From Desulfocarbo indianensis (lineage in GTDB: Bacteria; Desulfobacterota; Desulfarculia; Desulfarculales; Desulfarculaceae): 64,000 bases of DNA. Below the pieces are notes generated by a model. It worked only from the letters and a program-made list of their open reading frames with translations. It was not told the origin of the DNA and ran no database searches. Made by a program: the position numbers and the translations under genes. The stretch lies in assembly GCA_001184205.1 (NCBI GenBank), contig LBMP01000002.1, positions 576,726-640,725 on the forward strand. The letters are read 5' to 3'. Shown here in pieces: positions 25,528 to 34,038 of the stretch. Position 1 is the first letter of the stretch; each line of letters starts with the position of its first letter.

Positions 25528-25944
25528 CTATTCGGTGGTAAGCGTCTCGCCAACAGAATCTTCATTGGGAATTCCCAAAGAAAAATGCCATTGTACGATC
25601 TTCCACCCCTCCGTCTCCTTTTGGAACACAGCAGTCAACCGTGCCGGGAGTTCAGCTCCGTCCGAGAGCTTGATGGTGGGTTTGCCGGCCACCCAGCCTA
25701 TTGAACCGTCGCTATAGGCAAGAGGGGTGTCCGCTAACACTTGAGTACCGCCAATCTCTTGTAGTTGGGCTTTGAACACCTTGGCAATGGTGTCGTATCC
25801 GGCCCACCATTCCGAGGGGTCAGTGCCGATGGCGATCACGCCATCCTTTCTGGAAAAGCATTTTTCAAATAAAGAATAATCTCCATCGCTTTGGGCTTGG
25901 CAAAGACGAACATACAAATCATTCAATTCGGCCGATTCTTGCAT
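25528..25944 (-). CDS. SnoaL-like (NTF2-fold, DUF4440-type) protein
   Basis: A 138-residue single-domain protein. It shows LNDLYVRLCQAQSDGDYSLFEKCFS, WWAGYDTIAKVFKAQLQEIGG and WKIVQWHFSLGIPNE, the usual start, middle and end of NTF2-like SnoaL/DUF4440 domains. The ATG at 25944 has GGAGG 7 bases ahead, so it is chosen over an upstream ATG at 25998. Base use is less GC-rich than the core genes. The ligand or substrate is unknown. Confidence 0.75.
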   Translation of the reverse strand: MQESAELNDLYVRLCQAQSDGDYSLFEKCFSRKDGVIAIGTDPSEWWAGYDTIAKVFKAQLQEIGGTQVLADTPLAYSDGSIGWVAGKPTIKLSDGAELPARLTAVFQKETEGWKIVQWHFSLGIPNEDSVGETLTTE

Positions 25945-26814
25945 AAACTGTCCTCCGGCTATTGGGTAGAGCCCGAAATCGCAGCAGTTGTCTTTCAATA
26001 ATTGAGCACATGGCTTGCTGTAAAAAGGCGGGCGCTACAGTGTTATCTGTAGGTCCGGTGGCGCTTGGCAGGAACTAAGGTGCAGGCCCAGGCGGGCGTC
26101 TTCTCACTCATCCCCGGTCATGGGGCAATTGCCTAGCCCTGACCCAAACGAGTGTTTAATATAGTACTGTCAAAACTCCGTTCGCATCGTTTTTTTAGAG
26201 TAATCCCATTTCGGCTTGCAGGTCAATAAGGCATGGCTTTCAGTTGGAGCCCGGGAATTCGCGGTATCGAGGCCAGGCGCAAGGCGGGTAGTCGTCTTCC
26301 CCCACTACCTGCCGGCTTCGTTTTTGGCCCCATGCCGGCTTTCTGTAAACCAGAGATGACGTGCTGGGCAGAGCTTTTGCACCCTGCCTGGCCTTCATGG
26401 TGCTACTCAAAAGCGATCCCTCCCTGTTGGCAAACCACCGCCAGGCAATCGGGACCAGGTCAAAGATGTTATCTCCGAGGCGCGAACAGCAACAAGATGG
26501 GGAAAAGTGCGGCGGTTCAACTCCAGTCCCCGGTGCCAGGATAATAAGGATTAAATGAGGATAGATAGGCCCGATAGGTAGGCCCTGAAAAGGGCGCTCC
26601 CGGTCGGGACTTTTCGCCTTTTTTCGTCTTTTTTTTGCCCAAAAACGGAGCACTGGCGGAACGTTAGTCAGCCCGCTGGTATTGCCGCAGACCTATCCCA
26701 TAATCGCCGCATGGTGAGACTAATACAAACACTGCCGGCCCCATGCTTCCCCGCAAGGAAAGACCACTTGGCATGTGCTCAGGGAGAAGCCGCTATCATG
26801 CAACCAGTTTGCCT
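25945..26814. other. Gene-free accessory stretch of about 870 bases
   Basis: No convincing gene is found on either strand; open frames here have no recognisable domain. The stretch includes a tRNA 3'-end-like fragment at 26508-26538 and leads into the decayed VOC/thiolase copy. It reads as insertion debris beside the tRNA. Confidence 0.5.
26508..26538 (+). other. tRNA 3'-end-like remnant
   Basis: CGGCGGTTCAACTCC is identical over 15 bases to the T arm of tRNA-Phe (25131-25206) and is followed by AGTCCCCGGTGCCA, resembling an acceptor 3' strand with CCA. The rest of a tRNA is missing. It may be a relic of an attachment site from an element integrated at the tRNA, or a remnant of another tRNA. 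Confidence 0.45.
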
Positions 26815-27230
26815 TTAGGGCGATAGTCTCTCGACGAACTCCCAAAGGACGTTTTCTTCGGTCTTGATGAAAAACATCTTTATCATTTCGCCGGTGGGCG
26901 TGGCATTTTCAAGGCTTGGCTTGAGCACATGCACCAGTTCAAGCGCTAATCCGCCCTTGCTCCGCAGCATTATCAACTCGGCCTCGATCTCGTCCAACCC
27001 GAAGAACGAGGCCATGGCCTTGCCGCTCAGGGGCCCCACTTGCCAAAGCTTGTCAAAGCCTAAGAGGTTCTGGAAGAGGAGCGGTGAACGATCAATATCT
27101 TTGCTGGTCAGGGAGGCGTGATCAAGTTTTGTTCTCATGGCGCTCAATTGCCGAGGATTATTACGGCGCATGATTTGGAGTCGCCGCTCATGCAATGGGC
27201 CAAAACAACGCAAGCGCCCGTTGCGCCTGG
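26771..27230. repeat. Diverged direct copy A of the VOC/thiolase-end segment
   Basis: This segment repeats 31858-32450 in the same orientation. It starts around a shared TATCATGCAACCAGTTTGCC and ends in ATGCAATGGGCCAA and beyond, the last codons of the thiolase gene. Copy A has lost about 48 codons inside the VOC gene and a few bases in the thiolase part. The two copies bracket a 4.6 kb segment holding the TonB/tetrapyrrole-methylase cassette. Confidence 0.85.
26815..27138 (-). pseudogene. Truncated VOC-family (glyoxalase-like) gene copy
   Basis: A 107-residue frame nearly identical to the first 80 and last 25 residues of the intact VOC gene at 31902-32348. It lacks the stretch between HVLKPS and TPTGEMIK, about 48 residues, which removes part of the second beta-alpha-beta module and probably a metal ligand. 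Upstream on the same strand lies a decayed copy of the last codons of the thiolase gene. It is a gene relic from a segmental duplication and is unlikely to be active. Confidence 0.75.
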
Positions 27231-27430
27231 ATTATTTCATTTGCTTGTCTGGAGCTGGCCCAGGCAAAGTGAGTCCAAGCGCCCCGCCCCCAGGCCCAGG
27301 GCGAGGGAGGGGATGGAGCCGGGGTTGATGAACAAAAACCCGATCCAGCCCACCCCAAAACCGGCTTTCGGTTTGCGAAGCCATGTGGGTCCGGCGCGCC
27401 GGACCCGTGAAGGCCCGGCGCGCCTGGGGA

Positions 27431-29083
27431 TCAGTATGGTTTGTCGTTGATCAGGGCGTCGCCCACGTAAAGCAGATATTCAAAGGGCAGCCGGCCTTCG
27501 CCTTGCTGCTCCAACACCTGGCCCAGGGTCGAGCGCACGACCCTTTCCTGGTCGGCGTAGCCGGCCTTGATGACCATGCCCACGGGCGTGTCGGGCGGGT
27601 AGTGCTTGCGCAAGGCGTCGATGAACTTCTTGAAGTCGGTGCGCATGGTGAACAGGACCATGGTGGCCTTTTGCCGGGCCATCTTCTCCACCGACCAGCC
27701 CGAGGCCAGCAGCACCGAATGAGAGGTCTTGCCCCCGGTGACGCCCACCCCCAGGGCCGCGTTGGCCGCGTTGAAGCAGCTCATGCCCGGCACCACCTCG
27801 GTGTCGATGTCCTTCAGTTCGGTCAGGCTCCAGTTGCAGGGTCCGAACACCATGGGGTCGCCGCTGTCCAGTTGGGCCACGATCTTGCCCTGGGCGACGG
27901 CCTTGCGCACCATGGCCGCGAATTCGGCCTGTTTCTGGTGATATTGCTCGCAGCTCATGCGCTCGCGGCGTCCGGGCCGTTGGTTGTTTTGCTCGGTTTT
28001 CTTGGGGCATTCGCTGCCATAAAAGGGGAACAGGCGGTGGTAGCCCTCGATGACCTCCTTGCCCTCCAACTCCTTGCCGAACAGATTCTTGAGGCGCTGG
28101 TGGACGAAGATGATGTCCGCCTTTTTAATGACCTCCCGGGCCCGCAGGGTGGCCAGGTCCGGATCGCCGGGCCCCACGCCCACCAGGTAGTATTTGCCCT
28201 TTGCTTGGCTTTTCTTCTCGGCCCGGTATTGGGAGGTGGCCAGGGCCTTGCCCACGTACACAATGGTATTGAAGCTTTTATTGCCGGTCAGCTTCTGCTT
28301 TATGTCGCCCATGGTTCCCAAAACCACTTTTTGCTTTTCGGGAAAGCCAGCCTCGATCACCGCGCCCACCGGGGTGTCGGCCGGGTACACCTTGGCCAGC
28401 CGGTCAAATACCTTGTCCGTGTCGCGGGGCATGAAGATGACCAGGGTGGCTTCCTTATGCTGGGCCAGGCTCTCCAGGGAATCCACCGCGCCCTTTTTGT
28501 CGAAGGGCGCGGTGATTATCACCTCGCCCAGGCGGGCTTGAAGGGCCGCGTTGGCCGCGTTAAAGGCGCTCAGGCCGGGAACCACCTTGGGCTTCAGCTC
28601 CTTCAGGGCCAAGACGGTCCATATGCCGGGGCTGTAAATGGTGGGGTCGCCGCTGGTGGTCATGACCACTTTCTTGCCGTCGGCCACCGCCTTTTTCACC
28701 ATGCTGACGAATTCGGCCTGCTTTTGATGGTATTCCTCGCAGGTCTTGCCGCGGCGCAGCTGTTTCTTTTCCTCGCCCTTGGGGCAGGCCTTACCATAGA
28801 AGGCGAATATGTGGTTATAACCGTCGATCACCTGCTTTTTTTCGAAATCCATCGCCGCGGAGAGCATCTTTTGGACGTTGGGCCTGCAGAATACGATGTC
28901 GGCCTCCTCGATGGCCTTCAATTGGCGCGGCGTCATAAGGTCCATCCCCGCCGGCCCCAGGCCAACCAGTTGGTAACTTCCTCCCGGGGCGGCCGCTTGC
29001 GCCGGGATCATGGTCCCCAAGGCCGCCAGGCAGGCCAGGGCCACAACGGCCAGTAACGATTTCATGCGCAACTTCGGCTTCAT
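27431..29083 (-). CDS. Exported protein with two tandem tetrapyrrole-methylase domains
   Basis: A 550-residue protein. Residues 1-31 form a Sec signal peptide (basic start, hydrophobic core, cleavage after PAQA). Two homologous tetrapyrrole (corrin/porphyrin) methylase domains follow. Domain 1 has YQLVGLGPAGMDLMTPRQL, TSGDPTIYSPG and VPGLSAFNAANAAL. Domain 2 has YYLVGVGPGDPDLATLRAR, LDSGDPMVFGPCNW and VPGMSCFNAANAALG. These are the glycine-rich SAM/tetrapyrrole motifs of the CbiL/CbiF fold. Each domain also has an extra segment, FYGxxCP...C(E)xYHQKQAEF, with two cysteines. GGAGG lies 8 bases before the ATG. It follows the TonB receptor gene by 76 bases under the same B12 riboswitch. SAM is cytoplasmic, so an exported enzyme is odd; a periplasmic corrinoid or porphyrin binding role is an inference. 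Confidence 0.88.
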   Translation of the reverse strand: MKPKLRMKSLLAVVALACLAALGTMIPAQAAAPGGSYQLVGLGPAGMDLMTPRQLKAIEEADIVFCRPNVQKMLSAAMDFEKKQVIDGYNHIFAFYGKACPKGEEKKQLRRGKTCEEYHQKQAEFVSMVKKAVADGKKVVMTTSGDPTIYSPGIWTVLALKELKPKVVPGLSAFNAANAALQARLGEVIITAPFDKKGAVDSLESLAQHKEATLVIFMPRDTDKVFDRLAKVYPADTPVGAVIEAGFPEKQKVVLGTMGDIKQKLTGNKSFNTIVYVGKALATSQYRAEKKSQAKGKYYLVGVGPGDPDLATLRAREVIKKADIIFVHQRLKNLFGKELEGKEVIEGYHRLFPFYGSECPKKTEQNNQRPGRRERMSCEQYHQKQAEFAAMVRKAVAQGKIVAQLDSGDPMVFGPCNWSLTELKDIDTEVVPGMSCFNAANAALGVGVTGGKTSHSVLLASGWSVEKMARQKATMVLFTMRTDFKKFIDALRKHYPPDTPVGMVIKAGYADQERVVRSTLGQVLEQQGEGRLPFEYLLYVGDALINDKPY

Positions 29084-29159
29084 GCGAATGTCCTCCAGTG
29101 GTCATGGTGGGAATTACGACCCGGCCCGCCCCCGTGGGGAGGCGGGCCGGGAACGCGGT

Positions 29160-31304
29160 CTAAAGGCTGAAAGAAAGGGATACGCCGAAGGTGCGATCCG
29201 TGGCGGGGTAACCCCGGCTGTCCTCATATTCGGTGTCAAACAAATTGTTGACGAAAAAGCGCAAGGAGGCGTCTTTGGCAAAGCCCCATTTTTCGAACAA
29301 CTTCTGCTGAAGGCCTATGTCAACCAAGCTGTGGGCGTCAATGGACACGCGTCTGACAATCCATTCATCCTCGGCGATTTCCTCGGAGTATTCGTTGACC
29401 TGCTTATCCTGGTACTGGTAGTCCACCAGCAGGCGGGTGCCGTCGATGATCTCGTAGCGCAGCCCGGCCTTGACCCGGTGCTTCGCCTGGTCCGACGCCG
29501 CGTCGACGCCGGCCATCTCGTCGCCCTGGTTATCCATCTTCAGATAGGCGTAGCCCAGGTAGAACGAGATCCTGTCTGTAATGTTGCCGCTAAGCTCCAC
29601 GTCCACGCCCTGGCTGATCATCTGATCCAGGTTGATCATGTAATCTTTGTATTCCATACCGGGGGCCACCGGGTTTGTCTTGCTGGGCGTGTATTTGGCA
29701 TAGGAGCTGTTGTAGGCCATGTAGTCGTCGATGATGTAGTAGTAGTAGTTGAGCTTCATCCGGACATTGCCCAGCAGTCTGCGCTGCAGGATGGCGTCCA
29801 TGCCCACGCCTTGTTCCGGGTCCAGATAGGCGCCGGTGGGGCGGCCCTGGGGGTTGTAGTTGCCGTGGTAATCCGGCGCGTGCCAAATGCGGCTGATGCC
29901 CACGCTGATGGAGGTGTCGCGCAGCCAGGCGGCCAGATCATCCATCTCATAGGTCAAGAAGCTCTTGGGCATCAGGCCGCTCCAGTCGCGCTCGATCCAG
30001 GGGCCCTCGGTGGTGATGTATCTGTTGCTGACCCAGATATTGACGTGCTCGTAACGCAGGCCCAGGGTCAGTTTCAGGCGGGGGAGGATGGTCCACTCGT
30101 GCTGGAGGCCCGCGCCCAAGATACGGAAACGCTTGTCCTTGTTGTCGCGGTCCTCGCCGCCGTCCCAGGCCTGCTGGCCGTCCAGCTCAAAGAAGGTTAC
30201 GTTGTTGCCATTCCAGGTGTATTTATCCTGCAGTTTGGCCCCGGCCTGGTACCAACGGGTGAATAAGTGGGCATAACTGCCATCGCTTATGTATTTGCGG
30301 TCCTTGTATTCTTCGCCGTAATAGGCCTCCAGGGAGACCTCGCCAATGGCCCAGGGCTGCAAATAATCCAGGCTCAGCCGCCTGCTGTCGCCGTCCCAGG
30401 ACGGGTCCTGGTCGATGGTGCGCGGGCGCGATACGCCGGGCATAACGGGATAGTCGGGGTCGTAGTCGGGCCTGCTGGGGTCGTTGACCACCGCGTCCCT
30501 GCGCTCGTTGCTGGTGTAGGATGCGGTCATGGCGAGGTGACCGCCCGAGGGAATCACATAGCCCACGCGGCCCACGCCCGTCTGAACCTCGGCCTCGGTG
30601 TTGCGCAGATAGCCGTCGGTTTTGTAGAACTGGTAGCCCGCGTCATAGGTGAACTGGCCGGCGCTGCCCCTAAGGGACAGGTTATAGTTCTGGGTATTGT
30701 AGGACCTGTAGGAACCCGAGAACTTCACCTTGGGCACGGCGCTGTCTTGCAGCTTGGGGGGCTGGCTGACCATGTTGACCACGCCGCCGATGCTCTTGGC
30801 CGGATACAGGGCCCAGTGCGGACCGGGCAATATCTCGATGCTTTTCACCAAAAAAGGCGGCAGAGTGGCAAAGTCCACGATGTTGGAGTGGTTGCGGCCG
30901 CCGGTCTTGCGCAGGTCCAATCCGTTGATGGCCATGGTGAAGCGGTTCATGGCAAACGAGCGCATGTTGAAGCTGTCCGAACCGGGCACCAGATTAGTGG
31001 TGTCGCGGTAGTCGAACATGATTATGTTTTGTAGATAGTCGCCTATGTTTTGTGGAAGGTCGATGGTCTCAAACTGGTCTAGGTTGATCACTTCCTTGGT
31101 CGGCGTCAGGTCCACCTGGGCGCCGATTTCCTGCGGGGCTTTTGGAGCGGTGACCAATACTGGTTGGATTTTGCTCGCTTTTTCCTTTGGTTGGGCGGCG
31201 GTTGCTTCTCCCTGGGCCCAACCGGGAGCCGCTAGCAACAACAGTGGCAAGATACAAACCAACAGGGCCGTGATCCGTTGCAAACGCTTTACATTACAAT
31301 TCAT
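29160..31304 (-). CDS. TonB-dependent outer-membrane receptor, B12-riboswitch controlled
   Basis: A 714-residue receptor. It has a signal peptide (hydrophobic LLVCILPLLLLAAP, cleavage after GWAQ), a TonB-box-like IQPVLVTA, and a plug domain with LPQNIGDYLQNIIMFDYR and VKSIEILPGPHWALYPAKS. A long beta-barrel ends in the aromatic terminus TFGVSLSFSL. The ATG at 31304 has AAGAAGGGG just upstream; the frame upstream only covers leader sequence. A cobalamin riboswitch and a terminator hairpin lie in the leader, so cobalamin, a corrinoid or a cobalt chelate is the likely cargo. Confidence 0.92.
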   Translation of the reverse strand: MNCNVKRLQRITALLVCILPLLLLAAPGWAQGEATAAQPKEKASKIQPVLVTAPKAPQEIGAQVDLTPTKEVINLDQFETIDLPQNIGDYLQNIIMFDYRDTTNLVPGSDSFNMRSFAMNRFTMAINGLDLRKTGGRNHSNIVDFATLPPFLVKSIEILPGPHWALYPAKSIGGVVNMVSQPPKLQDSAVPKVKFSGSYRSYNTQNYNLSLRGSAGQFTYDAGYQFYKTDGYLRNTEAEVQTGVGRVGYVIPSGGHLAMTASYTSNERRDAVVNDPSRPDYDPDYPVMPGVSRPRTIDQDPSWDGDSRRLSLDYLQPWAIGEVSLEAYYGEEYKDRKYISDGSYAHLFTRWYQAGAKLQDKYTWNGNNVTFFELDGQQAWDGGEDRDNKDKRFRILGAGLQHEWTILPRLKLTLGLRYEHVNIWVSNRYITTEGPWIERDWSGLMPKSFLTYEMDDLAAWLRDTSISVGISRIWHAPDYHGNYNPQGRPTGAYLDPEQGVGMDAILQRRLLGNVRMKLNYYYYIIDDYMAYNSSYAKYTPSKTNPVAPGMEYKDYMINLDQMISQGVDVELSGNITDRISFYLGYAYLKMDNQGDEMAGVDAASDQAKHRVKAGLRYEIIDGTRLLVDYQYQDKQVNEYSEEIAEDEWIVRRVSIDAHSLVDIGLQQKLFEKWGFAKDASLRFFVNNLFDTEYEDSRGYPATDRTFGVSLSFSL

Positions 31305-31343
31305 TTCCCCTTCTTCCCCTAATTTATTGGTTAACAGCTTCTC

Positions 31344-31411
31344 CAAAAAGCAAAACGACCATGTGAGGCCAATCCATAGAAAATGGATAAGGACCTTCAC
31401 ATGGTCGTTTT
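31344..31411 (-). terminator. Riboswitch-linked terminator hairpin in the TonB receptor leader
   Basis: A perfect 15-base inverted repeat (arms 31397-31411 and 31352-31366, ACGACCATGTGA core) encloses a second stem ATCCAT/ATGGAT. On the minus strand it is followed by TTTTGCTTTTT. It lies after the cobalamin riboswitch and before the start codon, as expected for transcription attenuation. Confidence 0.8.
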
Positions 31412-31462
31412 TACTATTTAGGCATGCCAGAGCACCGTACCTCGCGGGTAACTCATGGGCTA

Positions 31463-31632
31463 CCAACAAGGCAGGTCTCCTGGCTCTTGGGTATGACCTA
31501 CCGGCCGCGTCTTCCCATGCCCCCGGAAGGGCACAGTGGCTTACTTGCGGCTTTCGTTCCCAAATACAGTGGCGGGACCGCTGCGGCTTCTTACCGCATT
31601 CCCTCTAGGACCGTCTCCGGCCACCTTGTCGG
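31463..31632 (-). promoter_or_regulatory. Cobalamin riboswitch upstream of the TonB receptor
   Basis: The minus-strand RNA has the B12 box AGCCAGGAGACCTGCC (31485-31470), GCGGTCCCGCCACTG, GGGAACGAAAGCCGC and AAGCCACTG in the canonical order. Outer strands ACAAGG and CCTTGT close helix P1. It should shut off the TonB receptor and tetrapyrrole-methylase genes when adenosylcobalamin is abundant. Confidence 0.93.
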
Positions 31633-31653
31633 CATCACTGTAATGTCCTAAGG

Positions 31654-31682
31654 GTAATATATCTATCCATGCGACTAGTCAA
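31654..31682 (-). promoter_or_regulatory. Promoter for the riboswitch/TonB transcript
   Basis: On the minus strand TTGACT (31682-31677), 17 bases, then TATTAC (31659-31654). It lies about 20 bases upstream of riboswitch helix P1. Confidence 0.6.
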
Positions 31683-31857
31683 GCCAAATCGGGAGCCGTC
31701 TTTCCTGCGCCAAGGATCGACTAAAGCCGTTGCAGAATTTAACAGATGGATAACACACGGCTTAACAGCACGGTACGGCAGTTGAGTGGGTATGAAAAAG
31801 CGCGGCAGCGGCTGGGCGTTTTTGCGCCAAACCTTCCCGCTAGGAGAAAACGCCTTA

Positions 31858-32450
31858 CTAAATGTCCAGGGGGAAGCTGTTATCATGCAACCAGTTTGCC
31901 TTTAGGACGATAGTTTCTCGATGAACTCCAACAGGACGTTTTCTTCGGTCTTAATGCAAAACATCTTTATCATTTCGCCGGTGGGCGTGGGCATTTTGCT
32001 GATGGGGGCAAGGGGTTGCCATCCCTGCTGGACCACTTCGCGGTACAGATCTTCCAGGTGCTGAACTTCCAAGCATAAAAACGAGGGGGCGGGGAAGGGC
32101 GAAGAGGATTTTTCCGCCGCCGGGCTTGGCTTGAGAACGTGCACCAGCTCAAGCGATAAACCGCCCTTGCTCCGCAACATTATCAACTCGGCCTCGATCT
32201 CGTCCAACCCGAAGAACGAGGCCATGGCCTTGCCGCTCAGGGGCCCCACTTGCCAAAGCTTGTCAAAACCCAAAAGGTCCTGGAAGAGGAGAAGTGAACG
32301 ATCGATATCTTTGCTGATCAGGGAGACGTGATCCAGTTTGGTTTTCATGGCTCTCAATTGGTGAGGATTATTACGGTGCATGATTTGGAGTCGCCGTCCT
32401 TGTCGCCGCCCATGCAATGGGCCAAGCCAACGGAAGCGCCCGGCACCTGG
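31858..32450. repeat. Direct copy B (intact) of the VOC/thiolase-end segment
   Basis: The intact counterpart of copy A. It comprises the whole VOC gene and the last 30 or so codons of the thiolase gene, plus about 40 bases past the VOC stop. Copy A is the derived copy because it has the deletion and no full thiolase. Confidence 0.85.
31902..32348 (-). CDS. VOC-family (glyoxalase/dioxygenase-fold) protein
   Basis: A 148-residue single VOC domain. KLDHVSLISKDIDRSLLLFQ begins the first module; GEMIKMFCIKTEENVLLEFIEKL ends the second. The first-module His and the C-terminal Glu are candidate metal ligands, as in glyoxalases and methylmalonyl-CoA epimerase. It lies 5 bases after the thiolase gene as the last gene of the carboxylase operon. 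This placement suggests an epimerase, lyase or binding role for a CoA or keto intermediate, which is inference. Confidence 0.82.
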   Translation of the reverse strand: MKTKLDHVSLISKDIDRSLLLFQDLLGFDKLWQVGPLSGKAMASFFGLDEIEAELIMLRSKGGLSLELVHVLKPSPAAEKSSSPFPAPSFLCLEVQHLEDLYREVVQQGWQPLAPISKMPTPTGEMIKMFCIKTEENVLLEFIEKLSS

Positions 32451-33499
32451 CGCGGTCCCGCCTGGTGGCGCAACTGCACGGCCAATTCCCAGACCTGGGC
32501 CAGGCCGGTGGCTCCGGGAGGGTGCCCCCGGCTCAAAAGGCCTCCGGAGGGGTTGACCGGTATGGGGCCCCCCAAGGCGGTTTGCCCTTCGGCCGCCAGC
32601 CGGCCGCCTTGGCCGGGTTCGCACAACCCCAAGGCCTCGTAATGCAGAATCTCGGCGATGGTAAAGGCGTCGTGGCACTCGACCAAATCCAGGTCGCCCG
32701 GTTTCAGGCCGGCAAGCTCATAGGCCTTGGCGCAGGTGCGGTAGTCGGTTCCCCAGCGCGCCATGTCCTGGGGATTTTGGTAGTCGCCGGTGCAATAGGC
32801 CCAGGCCCGCACCCGCAGGGCCCCGGCGGTTTCCTTGGCCACCCGGGATGAGCAGAGCACCACCGCGGCGGCGCCGTCGGCTATGGGGCAGCATTGCAAA
32901 CGAGTCAGGGGATCGGCGATGGGGGGCGAGGCCAGGACGTCTTCGGCGCTGATGGGCTTGCTGAACTGGGCCATGGGGTTCAGGGCCGCGTGGCGGCGGT
33001 TCTTCACGGCCACGGCGGCCATCTGCTCCAGGGTGGTGCCGAATTCGGCCATATGGCGCGCCGCGCGCATGGCGAAGCTGGCGGGGGTCACCAGACCCAA
33101 CTGGGTGTCCAGCTCGGTGGCGCCCGAGTTCAGGAGCCCCATCTCCGGCACGCACATCTTCTCTCCGCCCACCACCATGGCCACTTCGGCCTGGCCGGCG
33201 GCAATGGCGTTGCAGGCCAGATAAATACCGGTGGAGCCGGAGGTGCAGGCGTTTTCCACGTTGAAGATGGGAATCCGATTTATCCCCAACTGCCAATACA
33301 CGTTTTGGCCCACGGTGACGTCCTTGTACAGCACGGCGGTGGTGGCGCTGGCGAAAAAGCCCATGTCCACCCGGCCGGGATCGATCCCGGAGTCTTGCAG
33401 GGCCAAGGCGGCGGCTTCGCCGGCCATGTCCACCAGGATGCGCTCTTTATGCACCCTGAAAGGGATCATGCCCACGCCCGCCAAATAAACGTCAGACAT
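32354..33499 (-). CDS. Thiolase (SCP-x/acetyl-CoA acetyltransferase-like)
   Basis: A 381-residue thiolase. The nucleophile Cys lies in ENACTSGSTG near residue 85, then ECHDAFTIAE with its catalytic His, GGLLSRGHPPGATG near the C-terminal third, and AHCMGG for the second Cys. HDAF, in place of NEAF, is typical of SCP2/archaeal-type thiolases. It overlaps the DUF35 gene by 8 bases; thiolase-DUF35 pairs act as one complex in that lineage. In this operon it could cleave a 3-ketoacyl-CoA made by carboxylation and CoA ligation. Confidence 0.9.
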   Translation of the reverse strand: MSDVYLAGVGMIPFRVHKERILVDMAGEAAALALQDSGIDPGRVDMGFFASATTAVLYKDVTVGQNVYWQLGINRIPIFNVENACTSGSTGIYLACNAIAAGQAEVAMVVGGEKMCVPEMGLLNSGATELDTQLGLVTPASFAMRAARHMAEFGTTLEQMAAVAVKNRRHAALNPMAQFSKPISAEDVLASPPIADPLTRLQCCPIADGAAAVVLCSSRVAKETAGALRVRAWAYCTGDYQNPQDMARWGTDYRTCAKAYELAGLKPGDLDLVECHDAFTIAEILHYEALGLCEPGQGGRLAAEGQTALGGPIPVNPSGGLLSRGHPPGATGLAQVWELAVQLRHQAGPRQVPGASVGLAHCMGGDKDGDSKSCTVIILTN

Positions 33500-33947
33500 C
33501 AGGTTGCATCCCTTGTGATGGGTGAGGAGGGGCCGGCTCGAAATAGGGCCGCAGGCAGGGGGCGCCCCCCACGTCGCAGCCCAACTGGCCCACCGCCAGG
33601 CGCAGGCGCATGCCGATCTCCAATTTATCCAGGCTCTCCGGCGCCAGCAGGCCGAGCACGCGCAGACCGTTGCCGTCCAGGTCCACATAGCCGAGGGCAT
33701 AGGGGCTGGGCAGCCCATAGGGCGGCCGCACCCGCACCACGGTGTAGGTGTAGAGGGTGCCCGTGGCGCCCAGGCCTTGCTCTTCGACCTGGCCCAGGCA
33801 GTAGGGGCAGCGGGGCGGACGGGGGAAATAATAGCGATGGCAGGCGGGGCAATGCCCGCCTACAAGCTCCAGCCCTTGCCCTCCGGATGACGCCCTGAAT
33901 ATCCCCGGCACCACCGGCTGGCATTGTTGGTCGCGGTCTGCTTGCAT
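33492..33947 (-). CDS. DUF35 OB-fold/zinc-ribbon partner of thiolase
   Basis: A 151-residue protein. The rubredoxin-like zinc ribbon CPACHRYYFPRPPRCPYC at about residues 33-50 is followed by an OB-fold with GTLYTYTVVRV and YALGYVDLDGNGLRVLGLL. DUF35 proteins bring acetoacetyl-CoA thiolase and HMG-CoA synthase together in archaea and partner SCP2-type thiolases in bacteria. It overlaps the thiolase gene by 8 bases. Confidence 0.9.
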   Translation of the reverse strand: MQADRDQQCQPVVPGIFRASSGGQGLELVGGHCPACHRYYFPRPPRCPYCLGQVEEQGLGATGTLYTYTVVRVRPPYGLPSPYALGYVDLDGNGLRVLGLLAPESLDKLEIGMRLRLAVGQLGCDVGGAPCLRPYFEPAPPHPSQGMQPDV

Positions 33948-34038
33948 GATTTCCTCTGGCGGGCGAACCTCAAGCCTCCGCCGGCACGGGGTTCAGTCCA
34001 CGCTTGGCAAATGGCGGCTGTCGGCCCGCCAGAAAAAC

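Noticed and set aside
26240-26653. Possible integrase fragment on the minus strand near the tRNA-like remnant
   Set aside because: No tyrosine- or serine-recombinase motif could be seen; the frame is short and unmatched.
31635-31886. 83-codon minus-strand frame next to the riboswitch
   Set aside because: It overlaps the promoter and P1 region of the riboswitch and has no protein-like pattern.
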